Shown one piece after another: positions 36,483-47,788 of a DNA stretch of 64,000 nt. The stretch comes from Delphinus delphis (Eukaryota; Chordata; Mammalia; Artiodactyla; Delphinidae): assembly GCF_949987515.2 (NCBI RefSeq), contig NC_082694.2, forward strand, positions 46,834,451 through 46,898,450. Direction: 5' to 3'. Below the pieces are notes generated by a model. It was given only the letters and a program-made list of their open reading frames with translations, made no database searches and was not told the origin of the DNA. The stretch's first letter is position 1, and every line of letters starts with the position of its first letter. The translations under genes were made by a program, and so were the position numbers.

Positions 36483-36653
36483 AAGATGATATTCTTTTTT
36501 TGAAAAATTTTATTGGAGTATAGTTGACTTACAGTGTTGTGTTGGTTTCAGGTGTACAGCATAGTAATTCAGCTATACATATACATATATTCATTCTTTT
36601 TCAGATTCTTTTCCTATATAGGTTATTACAGAATTTTGAAGACGATATTCTTT
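36483..36653 (-). mobile_element. Very short 5'-truncated L1 3' end with target-site duplication
   Basis: About 140 bp of L1 3' UTR in antisense: 'tttattggagtatagttgac', 'ttacagtgttgtgttggttt' and 'caggtgtacagcatagtaat'. It is preceded by a T-run (A tail). A 15-bp direct repeat with one mismatch, aagatgatattcttt at 36483-36497 and aagacgatattcttt at 36639-36653, brackets it. This is an extreme 5' truncation product of target-primed reverse transcription. Confidence 0.88.
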
Positions 36654-36654
36654 G

Positions 36655-37200
36655 TGTTTAGTTTTCTACAGTTCTAAATTATGTTATACCTAAGTATGAG
36701 GTTTGTTTTTTCTTTTGATCGGGATTCTTTGGACTTCTTGAAGCCATGGGATGGTGTCTTTCATTTTTTTCTGGGAAATTTTCAGCCATGTTGACCTTAA
36801 TTAATACCTCTATCTTATACTCTGAGCAGCAAAGTTCTAGGTAACTTCTTCTGATATACCTTTTTATATGCTAATTCTTTTTTCAGCAGTGTTTAATTTG
36901 GTGTTAAATCTACCTATTCAGTTCCTAATTTGGGTTAGTTTTTTGTTTTAGTTCCAGAATTTCTATTTGGTTATTTTTCAAGCCTACTCTTTTACTTTTT
37001 ATAATTTCCTGCGAATGTTTAAAAGCATGTCTTTTATTTCTTTAAAAATAGTAAATGTAATAATTTGTTTTTAATATTTGTTTAGTCATTCTGATCTGTT
37101 TCTCTTTTTTCTGCTGCTTTGCTTTTTTGTTTCTATATGTGCTCAGTAATCTTTGTATTTGAAAAATTAGTTGTAGAAATAATCTGAAACTTAGAATAAA
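36655..37200 (-). mobile_element. Old L1-derived or similar dispersed repeat, antisense-type T-rich region
   Basis: Phrases 'gggattctttggacttcttg', 'gatggtgtctttcat', 'gggaaattttcagccatgtt', 'ttagttccagaatttctatt' and 'tttggttatttttcaagcc' match a well-known T-rich dispersed mammalian repeat that I associate with old L1-type elements in reverse orientation. I am sure of the repeat nature but not of the family. The tiny L1 at 36498-36638 inserted at its edge. Confidence 0.5.
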
Positions 37201-38540
37201 GCTCCATGCTAACTGAGAAGATTGTTGTTTACTTCTGTAATCTGTCTGGGGCTCCCTACCAGTCTGAGAACATTTTTAAGTTCATCCAGAGTGTGAGCAT
37301 CTTGGCTGCAAGCTCATAGAAGAGGAAGTTTACTTCCAGTTCAAGTGTTCCCTGACAGTACAGCCATTCAGAAGTTTAGTATATCAGGTGGACTCTCCAC
37401 CTAGGAGAGTCCCTGTGTTTTAAGTTTTGTCCTCTTAGTCTCATGACCACCAAAATGAAAGCTCAATTTCTTAGCCTTTTGTTTCCAAATGGGAAAACGC
37501 CCTCAGGAAAAAGGTCACTGTAAGTTTTGACCCTACCTTTCTAGTTTCTCATTTATTTCAACATTTTGATCTGGTAATACCTTGCTTTTTTTAAAAAAAA
37601 AAAAAAAAAGCTCTTTGGTGCTTTTTAAGTTTGTTTTGAATAGAATAGCTGCTCTACATTTCCTAGCTTGCTATTACTAGAAGCAGATGTTTCAGCTCCA
37701 TATACTTATCAATTTTTATTTTTATCTTGAAGTTTGAAATTGTCCTTTCCTTGGACCAATATCAAATATTCCTTTAAAAAAAAAAGTCTATTACTGGTAC
37801 TAAAACCCACCCCCAGAAACTTATTAGAAATTTTTGTTAGAATCCAGCTCCTGGCTTTGCAGTCTGAAGTAGCAAACACCTATCTAACTTTTCAGTGTCT
37901 TGGCCCTTTTCTAGCTCTACTGCTCCCAGAAAACTCCAGTAACACTTCCAAGTTAGACAACTGAAGAGAGGTAGTCACTTTAAGGAGAAAGGAGCTAGAG
38001 GCCTCATGATCTTTAAAATGCCTGGAGTGAATACTAACACTTTAGGTGAACAGATAAAAATCATCAGTGTGACAACATGTACCAAGATATTCCCTGGTTC
38101 CTAGTAGCACTGACTAGATTAAGGCCATCTGATTTCTACTCAGTTGCACTGTTTAGATATTTTCCTCACTCCTCACCAACATGTTTCTTATGCCTTAGGG
38201 TGAAGGAGAGTTACTATTAATCAGAGAAAATCTTGATACCGAAGGGTCATTTTTAGGGTCAACCTAGCAAACACCAGTTTTTGGTTCTGCCAACCCCTGG
38301 AACACAAGAACACTAGAAGTTTATTTTCACTTGCTTATCTAACCAAAATTTTAGCCATTTCACCAGGAGTCCATCTCACACAAGTGAACTTAATTCCCAC
38401 TGGCATGGTTTTAAAGAACATTTTATTATTTTGTCTACTTACAGCTTACTCTTGGATTAATCAAGTAATAATAGGTAATAGGTTTAGTAATAGTAATAAT
38501 AGTAATAGGTTTCCCAGGCATAATGCCTGATTTTTTTTAA
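37201..38540. other. Unassigned sequence
   Basis: No gene was recognised. It holds a T-run followed by a 17-base A-run at 37593-37609, a 9-bp-stem hairpin at 37390-37412, and a TAATAG-rich patch at 38466-38510. The 76-codon frame at 37734-37964 shows no domain. Confidence 0.45.
38466..38510. repeat. Imperfect TAATAG low-complexity repeat
   Basis: Interleaved TAATAG and TAATAA units with GGT interruptions. Confidence 0.75.
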
Positions 38541-38761
38541 AAAAGGAAGCAGTAGGGACTTCCCTGGTGGTACAGTGGTTGAGATGCTGCACTCCCAATG
38601 CATGGGGCCCGGGTTCAATCCCTGGTCAGGGAACTAGATCCCACATGCATGCCACAACTAAGGAGCCCACATGTGGCAACTAAGGAGCCTGTCTGCTGCA
38701 ACTAAGACCATGTGCAACCAAATAAATAAATAAATATTTAACAAAATAAAAGGAAGAAGTA
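38541..38761 (+). mobile_element. Older CHR-family SINE with AT-rich tail
   Basis: The head 'gggacttccctggtggtaca' is followed by B box 'ggttcaatccc', 'ggtcagggaactagatccca' and two 'caactaaggagcc' units. The tail is (aaata)n rather than pure A. A 14-bp target duplication with one mismatch, aaaaggaagcagta at 38541-38554 and aaaaggaagaagta at 38748-38761, flanks it. The body differs from the three GC-rich CHR copies and represents an older subfamily. Confidence 0.92.
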
Positions 38762-40120
38762 AAAATAGGGTTCCTACCCCCACCTTTGTTCCAATGATGA
38801 CATGCATTTTTAGATTTCATTTAGGAACTGCTCATACTTATAGAAACTTAAAAATGCATTATATAATTAGCACTGCTATCCTCAATCTTCTATTGATGAG
38901 CCCCAAATTTTCTGGGTACCAAGCCAAAAGGAAGAACTAAATTAGTGTTTGAGAAATTTTGAGAATAATAGAAAAGGACTAACTAATTAGTCAAATCCAC
39001 AGTTTTGACCTGTAAGCACACTCAATACCATTTAACAAGGATTTACTGAACCATAACTTTTGCTCAGAATGCCAAGAATGAAGAAATGTATAAAATACAA
39101 TTCCTGTCTTTAAAAGATAAAATATGTTTTATGTCTTGTTGGAAGAACAAGATATACATGAGGTGAAGTGAGAAGAGGTGAGAGATGGCAGAGGTAGGGA
39201 GCCACAGTAGGGACAACATATTGGGCAAATACATGAAGTATGAGTATATTAAAAGCTTCTGCGGGAGGGAGGTGCAGCAAAAGCCAGGATAAAAAGTTCT
39301 GATATTACTAAGGACCAAAGATCTTTGGCTATGGAATTCATAATTTATCATCTACATACTATGGAGCTCTTCTAAATTTTCTAGACGAGAAAAAGCATGA
39401 TGAATAAGGGCTTATGTTCATTACATATTTTCCCATGATGTCTAATAGAAAGTAAAGAATGAGTTGGTCTTGGGTAAATCTTGGAGAAGAAAAATTTGGA
39501 GAACACTTTAATAATTGCATGATTTTATGTAAATAGGCTATGTCAAAATGGCACAAAGATGTTTTCAGAAAAACAGATCACCAGGTTTAACCTCTGAATA
39601 TTCATATTTAGTAAGTCTGGTAGAGTAACCGGGAATCAGATAAACAAGTTGGAGATCACTAGTTGTGAGAGAAAATAAATGCCAGTCTAAGGTAATAATA
39701 GTAGAAATGGAGAATTCATTAAAAGGGTTTCCCAAGGGGAACATCAGTAGTATTTGGATTCCAGACATGAAAAGCAAGACAAAGAGATATACTGAATCAA
39801 AGATGATTCTGAAATTGTCACCTAATAGGTACATAACAAATCCTGATTAACTGATTCAATGCCATTAACGTTTTACAGTTAGATTTCAGTAGAACAATAG
39901 AAGGAAGAATTGAAGAAATTCAAACTGTTAGTCCTTAAACATATAGAGAGAATGGGAAAGAACAAAATTATACCAGAATAACAAACCCCTAACCTCCCCT
40001 GTGATGACTGGTAATTTATCACTGGCAATCAACTACATAGGAAAAAAAAAGTATAATCAGGGAGGAACTGATCACATTTAATTTCCCTAGATGCATAGCT
40101 CAAGAAAGCAGAAATAGAAG
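38762..40120. other. Unassigned sequence upstream of L1-A
   Basis: No exon was recognised. 39025-39180 ('aacaaggatttactgaacc', 'aatacaattcctgtcttt') may be a reverse L2 3' end, but the match is weak. Minus-strand open frames at 39064-39834 have no domain. Confidence 0.4.
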
Positions 40121-42260
40121 GACCTTCAAGATGGCAGAGGAGTAAGACATGGAGATGACCTTCCTCCTCACAAATACCTCAAAAATAATCTACATGTGGA
40201 ACAACTCCTACAGAACACCTAATGAACTCTGGCAGAAGACTTCACACTTCCCAAAAGGAAAGAAACTCCCCAAGTACCTGGATAGGGTAAAAGAAAAAAG
40301 AAAAAACAGAGACAAAAGAATAGGGGCAGGAACTGCACCTCTGGGAGGGAGCTGTGAAGGAGGAAACGTTTCCACACACTAGGAAGCCCAATCACTGGTG
40401 GAGATGTGGAGTGGCAGGAGGGAAGCTTCGGAGCCAGCGCAGCAACAGGGGTACAGAGGGCAAAGTGGAGAGATTCCCGCACAGAGGATCAGTGCCAACC
40501 AGCACTCACCAGCCTAAGACGCTTGTCTGCTCACCCTCTGGGGTGGGTGGGGGATGGGAGCTGAGGCTCGGGCTTCGGAGATCAGATCACAAGGAGAGGA
40601 CTAGGGTTGGCTGTGTGAACACAGCACGAAGGCGGGCAGTGCGCCACAGCTAGCATGCCACAGCTAGCTGGGAGGGCATCTGGGAACAAGTCTGGAACTG
40701 CCTAAGAGGCAAGAGACCACTGTTTCGGGGTGCGTGAGGAGAGGGGATTCAGAACACCGCCTAAACGAGGTACAGAGATGGGTGCAAGCCACAGCTATCA
40801 GCTCAGTCACCAGAGATGCGTATGAGGCTAAGGCTGCTGCTGCAGCCACCAAGAAGCCTGTGTTCAAGCACAGGTCACTATCCACACCGCTGCCCCCGGG
40901 AGCCTGTGCAGCACGCTATTGCCTGGGTCCCATGATCCAGGAAGAACTTCCCTGGGAGAATCCATGGCACACCTCAGGCTGGTACAACGTCACGCTGGCC
41001 TCTACTGCCGCAGGCTGGCCCCGCATTCCGTACCCCTCCCTCCCCGCAGCCTGAGTGAGCCAGAGCTACCTAATCAGCTGCTACTTTAACTCTGTCCTAT
41101 CTGGGTGGGGAACAGACACCCTCAGGTGACCTACACGCAGAGGCGGCGCCAAATCCAAAGCTGAACCCCAGGAGCTGTGAGAAATAATAAGAGAAAGGGA
41201 AATCTCTCCCAGCAGCCTCAGGAGCGACACAATCAACCTGATGTACCCTGCATCTGTGGAATACCTGAATAGACAATGAATCATCCCAAAATTGATGCGG
41301 TGGACTTTGGGAGCAACTGTAGACTTGGGGTTTCCTTTCTGCACCTAATTTGTTTTGGTTGTATGTTTACCTTAGTTAAATAGTTAGAGCTTATTGTCAT
41401 TTGCAGATTATTTATTTGGTTGCTCTCTTCCTTTTATATATATATTTTTTTCTTTTTTCTCTTTTTGTGAGTGTGTATGTGTATAATTCTTTGTGTGATT
41501 TCATCTGTATAGGATTGCTTTTACTATTTGTCGTAGGGTTCCATCTGTCCATTCTTTTGGTTTTTTGGGTTCTTTTTTAAGTATAGTTTGTAGTGCTTGT
41601 TATCACTGGTGGATTTGTTTCTTGCTTTGGTTGCTCTCTTCTTTCTTTCTTTTTTAATACTCTTTTATTTTAAAAAATATTTTTTATTTTAATTATTTTA
41701 TATTATTTTATTATTTTTTCTCTTGTACTTTCTTCCTTTTTCCTCCCTTTTCTTCTGAGCCATGTAGCTGACAGGGTCACGATGCTGCGGTTGGGTGTCA
41801 GGCCTGAGCCTCTGAGGTGGGAGATCCGAGTTCAGGACACAGGTCCACCAGAGACCTCCCAGCCCCACATAATATCAAATGGCAAAAGCTCTCCCCGAGA
41901 CCTCCATCTCAACGCTACGACCCAGCTCCACTCAATGACAGGCAAGCTACAGTGCTGGAAACCCTATGCCAAACAACTAGCAAGACAGGAACACAAACCC
42001 ACACATTAGCAGAGAGACTGCCAAAAATCATAGTAATTTCACAGACACCCCTAAAACACACCACCGGATGTGGTCGTGACCACTAGAAAGACAAGATCAA
42101 GTCTCATCCACCAGAAAAGAGGCACCAGTCCCCTCCACCAGCAAGCCTCCACAGCCCACTGAACCAAACTTACCCACTGTGGGCAGACACCAAAAAACAA
42201 TGGGAACTACGAACCTGCAGCCTGTAAAAACGAGACCCCAAACACAGTAAGTTGAGCAAA
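40121..42260 (+). promoter_or_regulatory. L1-A 5' UTR (internal promoter region)
   Basis: About 2.1 kb from the L1 start to the ORF1 ATG. The first kilobase (40330-41150) is the most GC-rich part of the window and includes CpG sites. A T-rich stretch follows (41340-41760) and then a CA-rich leader. In L1 elements this region carries the internal RNA polymerase II promoter. Here it is present in full order, but promoter activity cannot be judged from sequence alone. Open frames inside it (for example 40734-41054) are not genes. Confidence 0.8.
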
Positions 42261-43057
42261 ATGAGAAGAAAGAGAAATACACAGCAGATGAAGAGGCAAG
42301 GTAAAAACCCACCAGACCAAACAAATGAAGAGGAAATAGGCAGTCTACCTAAAAAAGAATTCAGAGTAGTGATAGTAAAGATGATCCAAAATCTTGGAAA
42401 TAGAATGGAGAAAATACAAGAAATGTTTAACAGGACTTAGAAGAACTAAAGAGCAAACAAACAATGATGAACAATACAATAAATGAAATTAAAAATTCTC
42501 TAGAAGGAATCAATGGCAGAATAACTGAGGCAGAAGAATGGATAAGTGACTGGAAGATAAAATAGTGGAAATAAATACCACAGAGCAGAATAAAGAAAAA
42601 AGAATGAAAAGAATTGAGGACAGCCTCAGAGACCTCTGGGACAACATTCAATGCACCAACATTCAAATTATAGGGGTCCCAGAACAAGAAGAGAAAAAGA
42701 AAGGGACTGAGAAAATTTTGAAGACATTATACTTTAAAAATTCCCTAATATGGGAAAGAAAATAATCAATCAATTTCAGGAAGTGCACAGAGTCCCATAC
42801 AGGATAAATCCAAGGAGAAACACACCAGGACACATACCAATCAGACTATCAAAAATTAAATACAAAGAAACAATATTAAAAGCAGCAAGGGAAAAGCAAC
42901 AAAAATCCTACAACCAAGATTACTCTACCCAGCAAAGATCTCATTCAAATTCGGTGGAGAAATTAAAATTTTTACAGACAAGCAAAAGTGAAGAGAATTC
43001 AGCACCACCAAACCAGCTTTACTTTTACAACAAATGCTAAAGGAACTTCTCTAGGCA
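42261..43057 (+). pseudogene. LINE-1 ORF1p remnant
   Basis: ORF1p is the L1 RNA-binding, trimer-forming chaperone. The ATG at 42261 opens a frame starting MRRKRNTQQMKRQGK that stops after about 60 codons at 42438. Loss of one base there shifts the frame. The coding sense resumes at 42565-42765 ('RMKRIEDSLRDLWDN', RRM-domain start) and again, in the first frame, at 42750-43040 ('VPYRINPRRNTPGH'). The C-terminal domain is damaged by an internal deletion at about 42898-42907, where roughly 100 bp usually found between 'AAREKQQ' and the segment encoding 'LYPARI' is missing. At least three frameshifts make it nonfunctional. Confidence 0.88.
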
Positions 43058-43114
43058 GGAAACACAAGAGAAGGAAAAGACCTGCAATAAGAAACCCAAA
43101 ACAATTAAGAAAAT

Positions 43115-46100
43115 GTTAACAGGAATATACATATAAATAAATGTAAATGGATTAAATGCTCCAACCAAAAGACATAGACTGGCTGAATGGATAAAAAAAC
43201 AAGACCCATACTTATGCTGTCTACAAGAGACCCACTTCAGACCTAGGGACACATACAGACTGAAAGTGAAGGAATGGAAAAAGATATTCCATGCAAATGG
43301 AAATCAAAAGAAAGCTGGAGTAGCAATTCTCATATCAGACAAAACAGACTTTAAAATAAAGACTATTACAAGAGACAGAGAAGGACACCACATAGTGATC
43401 AAGGGATCAATCCAAGAAGAAGATATAACAGTTGTAAATATTTATGCACCCAACACAGGAGCACCTCAATATATAAGGCAAATGCTAACAGCCATAAAAG
43501 AGGAAGTCGACAGTAACACAGTAATAGTAGGCGAATATAACACCCCACTTTCACCAATGGACAGATCATCCAAAATGAAAATAAATAAGGAAACACAAGC
43601 TTTAAGTGATACATTAATCAAATTGGACTTAATTGATATTTATAGGACATTCCATCCAAAAACAACAGAATACACTTTCTTCTCAAGCATTCATGGAACA
43701 TTCTCCAGGATAGACCATATCTTGGGTCACAAATCAAGGCTTGGTAAATTAAAAATAATTGAAATTGTATCAAGTATCTTTTCTGACCACAATATTATGA
43801 GACTAGATATCAATTACAGGAAAAAAACCCCTATAACACAGGGAGGCCAAACAATACACTACTAAACAACCAAGAGATCACTGATGAAATCAAAGAGGAA
43901 ATAAAAAAAATACCTAGAAACAAATGACAATGGAGACATGATGACCCAAAATCTATGGGAGCAGAAAAAGCAGTTCTAAGAGGGAAGTTTATAGCAATAC
44001 AATCCTACCTCAAGAAACAAGAAACATCTAAAATAAACAACCTAACTTTACAACTAAAGCAATTAGAGAAAGAAGAATTAAAAAAACCCAAAGTTGGCAG
44101 AAGGAAAGCAATCATAAAGATCAGATGAGAAATAAATGAAAAAGAAATGAAGGAAACGATAGCAAAGATCAATAAAACTAAAAGCTGGTTCTTTGAGAAG
44201 ATAAACAAAATTGATAAGCCATTAGCCAGACTCTTCAAGAAAAAAAGGGAGAAGACTCAAATCAGTAGAATTAGAAATGAAACAGGAGAAGTAACAACAG
44301 ACACTGCAGAAATACAAAGGATCATGAAAGATTACTACAAGATAACTAGTTATAGGCCAATAAAATGGACAACCTGGAAGAAATGGACAAATTCTTAGAA
44401 AAGCACAACCTTTCAAGACTGAACCAGGAAGAAATAGGAAATATAAACAGAACAATCACAAGCACTGAAATTGAAACTGTGATTCCAACAAACAAAAGCC
44501 CAGGACCAGATGGCTTCACAAGCAAATTCTATGAAACATTTAGAGAAGAGCTAACACCTATCCTTCTCAAACTCTCCCAAAAAATAGCAGAGGGAGGAAC
44601 ACTCCCAAACTCATTCTACAAGGCCATCATCACCCTGATACCAAAACCAGACAAAGATATCACAAAGAAAGAAAACTACAGGCCAATATCACTGATGAGC
44701 ACAGATACAAAAATCCTCAACAAAATACTAGCAAACAAAATCCAGCAGCACATTAAAAGGATCATACACCATGATCAAGTGGGGTTTATTCCAGGAATGC
44801 AAGAATTCTTTAATATATGCAAATCAATCAGTGTGATAAACCATATTTACAAATTGGAGGATAAAAACCTCATCATCCCAATAGATGAAGAAAAACCTTT
44901 TGACAAAATTCAACACCCATATATAATAAAATCCCTCAACATAATAAAAGCCATATATGACAAACCCACCGCCACCATTGTTCTCAATGGTGAAAAACTG
45001 AAACCATTTCCACTAAGATCAGGAACAAGTCAAGGTTGCCCACTCTCACCACTATTATTCAACATAGTTGTGGAAGTTTTAGCCACAGCAATCAGAGAAG
45101 AAAAAGGAATAAAAGGAATCCAAATCAGAAAAGAAGTAAAACATGACATGATACTATACATAGAGAATCCTAAAGATGCTACCAGAAAACTACTAGAGCT
45201 AATCAATGAATCTGGTAAAGTAGCAGGATACAAAATTAATGCACAGAAATCTCTTGCATTCCTATACACTAATGATGAAATATCTGCAAGTAAAATTAAG
45301 GAAACACTCCCATTTATGTTTGCAACAACAAAAAATAAAATACCTAGGAATAAACCTACCTAAGGAGACAAAACACCTGTATGCAGAAAACTATAAGACA
45401 CTGATGAAAGAAATTAAAGATGATACAAACAGATGGAGTGATATACAAGGTTCTTGGATTGGAAGAATCAACACTGTGTAAAAGACTATACTACCAAAAG
45501 AAATCTACATATTCAATGCAATCCCTATCAAACTACCAATGGCATGTTTCACAGAACTCGAACAAAATGTTTCACAATTTGTATGGAAACACAAAAGACC
45601 TGGAATAGCCAAAGCAATCTTGAGAAAGAAAAACAGAGCTGGAAGAATCAGGCTCCCTGACTTCAGACTATACTACAAAGCTACAGTAATCAAGACAGTA
45701 TGGTACCGGCACAAAAACAGAAATATAGATCAATGGAACAGGACAGAAAGCCCAGAGATAAACCCACACACATATGGTCACGTTATCTTTGATAACGGAG
45801 GCAAGAATATCCAATGGAGGTAAGACAGCCTCTTCAATAAGTGGTACAGGGAAAACTGGACAGCTACGTGTAAAAGAATGAAATTAGAACACTCCCTAAC
45901 ACCATACACAAAAATAAACTCAAAATGGATTAAAGACCTAAATGTAAGGCCAGACACTATCAAACTCTTAGAGGAAAACATAGGCAGAACCCTCTATGGC
46001 ATAAATCACAACAAGATCCTTTTTGACCCACCTCCTAGAGAAATGGAAATAAAAACAAAAATAAACAAATGGGACCTAATGAAACTTAAAAGCTTCTGCA

Positions 46101-46455
46101 CAGCAAAGGAAACCATAAACAAGACAAAAAGACAACCCTCAGAATGGGAGAAAATATTTGCAAACGAAGCAAATGACAAAGGATTAATCTCCAAAATATG
46201 CAAGCAGCTCACGCAGCTCAGTATCAAAAAAATAAATGAAATCCAAAATGGGCAGTAGACCTAAATAGACATTTCTCCAAAGACAATATACAGATTGCCA
46301 ACAAACATATGAAAGGCTGCTCAACATCACTAATCACTAGAGAAATGCAAATCAAAACTACAATGAGGTATCACTTCACACTGGTCAGAATGGCCATCAT
46401 CAAAAGAGCTACAGACAATAAGTGCTGGAGAGGCTGTGGAGAAAAGAGAAACTCA
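43115..46455 (+). pseudogene. LINE-1 ORF2p remnant, endonuclease and reverse transcriptase
   Basis: Domain order is endonuclease, RT, then C-terminal region. The endonuclease reads from 'NVNGLNAPTKRHRL' (43140) through 'CCLQETHF', 'NIYAPNTGAP', 'SRIDHI' and 'SDHN' to a stop at 43865. A TAA lies just upstream at 43134-43136. The usual GDFN motif reads GEYN (Glu at 43533-43535). RT sequence is open from 44365 to 45363 with 'SPGPDGF', 'IPKPDKD', '[12 protein letters not shown]', the motif-A Asp in '[12 protein letters not shown]' and '[11 protein letters not shown]'. The FADD box is lost by a 15-bp in-frame deletion at about 45142. A further in-frame loss precedes '[11 protein letters not shown]'. 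Fragments at 45239-45481, 45539-45823, 45878-46258 and 46309 onward are in shifted or interrupted frames. It encodes no active enzyme. Confidence 0.92.
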
Positions 46456-47394
46456 CAGGCACACTATTTTTGCTTTGTTTACACATGGAACATATTGTTT
46501 TTGCTTCATTTATACAAAATATTTGGGTTGGGCCAAAGGTGAGATTATCTCAGTCAGACAAGTGGAGTTAGGCAACTGTTTAAAAGTATTCTGTGTACTC
46601 TGGGCAGACTAATTCCCTAATTGCTAGAATCTTCAGGTTACTTCCTAACATTGTGAAATATTAAAGATACTGAAACTGATGTCAGGGGTCCTAGGAGATC
46701 AGTTGGAAGGACTTTGAGCCTGGTCCTGAAGTGTTTTTCAAAGATGCACAGACTAGTTTGATGGACCGAAAGACCTCCAAAGGAGACTGGGCTGAAAGAA
46801 AATATACAAGACTTCCTTGGACTGAAGTGAAGGGGGAAAAGTGTGGTGGAGTGGGCCAGACAGATTATCAGGGCATAGCTAGTTAGAGGGAGCAGGGGAA
46901 GTTTCAAGTACATTACAGACTATACTTAACTTGCCCTTAGTATGTGGTCTCTAGGAACAGGAGCCCTTGCAATAGAGAACTGTGTCACAGAATTCAACAG
47001 CTATGCTCTCAAAATACTCTGAGAAAGAACTGGCCAAGAGATGCTCACTCCTAGGAAACTGGGTGAAGAGACTGAGGTTAGGAGTCTAGGAAAGGAGGCA
47101 GGGATGGGCAGAGGCCGTAGGCTTAGGCCCCACAGAAAATCTGACTGCCATTCTCCACCCTGAAAGGACCTGTAGAGTTATAGTTTTACAGTTACCCATT
47201 CCATCTGACTCTTGGTATTCTCTAAAACAGAAATAGCTGGGAGATATTGACATCGCTGATATAAGGAATAGGGGTCTAGAAACATTGACATTAAGAGTAT
47301 TGTGACTTACATGTACCTACCAACTGGTAATCGTCAAGGAATATTGGTCATGCATATTCTATAATCAGCTTGGTCACAATATTAACAGCTAAAT
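46456..47394. other. Unassigned sequence downstream of L1-A
   Basis: No gene was recognised. The first 100 bases ('tttttgctttgtttacacat', 'tttttgcttcatttatacaa') contain a loose duplication next to the broken L1 edge. The rest is unremarkable. Confidence 0.4.
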
Positions 47395-47640
47395 TTTTGA
47401 AGATTTTATAACATTCCTAATACTTTTCTAAGTGTTTAACATGGATAATTTAATATAATACTCAAGATTAAATGCTCACACTTCTGTGTAGTTGGGGTTG
47501 TTCACATTTTACAGGTAAAGAAACTGAAATACAGAGAGGTTCAGTAACTTACCCAAGGTCACAGAGCTGCTAAGGGTGGGTATGGGATGTAAACCTGGAC
47601 ATCCTAAATTCAAGGGTCATGTTTTATGCAGAATACCATG
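47395..47640 (-). repeat. MIR SINE, reverse orientation
   Basis: A well-preserved reverse MIR: 'ctaatacttttctaagtgtt', 'cacattttacaggtaaagaa', 'actgaaatacagagaggttc', 'agtaacttacccaaggtcac' and 'agagctgctaag', then the head-derived 'ggatgtaaacctggac'. Confidence 0.85.
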
Positions 47641-47726
47641 CTTCTTTGACAATCAATTGATTACTGTTTCAACTGAGAGAGGAAATGAGAACTGTTTCTA
47701 TAAGATCTCCATGTTTGTCTATACAG

Positions 47727-47728
<2 letters not shown>

Positions 47729-47788
<60 letters not shown>
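47729..47788. repeat. (GT)22(AT)8 compound microsatellite
   Basis: A pure GT array (47729-47772) passes directly into an AT array (47773-47788). Confidence 0.95.

Larger units (their letters stand above)
40121..46455 (+). mobile_element. LINE-1 (L1-A): complete 5' end, 3' end missing
   Basis: The element begins with 'gaccttcaagatggcagagg', the usual first bases of an artiodactyl/cetacean L1 5' UTR. It then carries about 2.1 kb of 5' UTR, a decayed ORF1 (42261 to about 43057) and a decayed ORF2 (from about 43115). Homology stops at about 46455 inside the ORF2 C-terminal zinc-knuckle region ('ggctgtggagaaaagagaaa'), before the rest of ORF2, the 3' UTR and the A tail. No target duplication is visible. 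A full 5' end with a lost 3' end is the reverse of normal L1 truncation and suggests a later deletion or rearrangement. The copy is dead. Confidence 0.95.

Noticed and set aside
40354..41054. Open frames of about 100 codons in GC-rich sequence
   Set aside because: They lie in the L1-A 5' UTR, which is noncoding and GC-rich.
46505..46560. Phrases resembling a mariner terminus ('gggttgggccaaa') and a Y RNA ('gagattatctcagt')
   Set aside because: Matches are only 12-14 bases, the remainder of either element is missing and no inverted terminus or target duplication was found.
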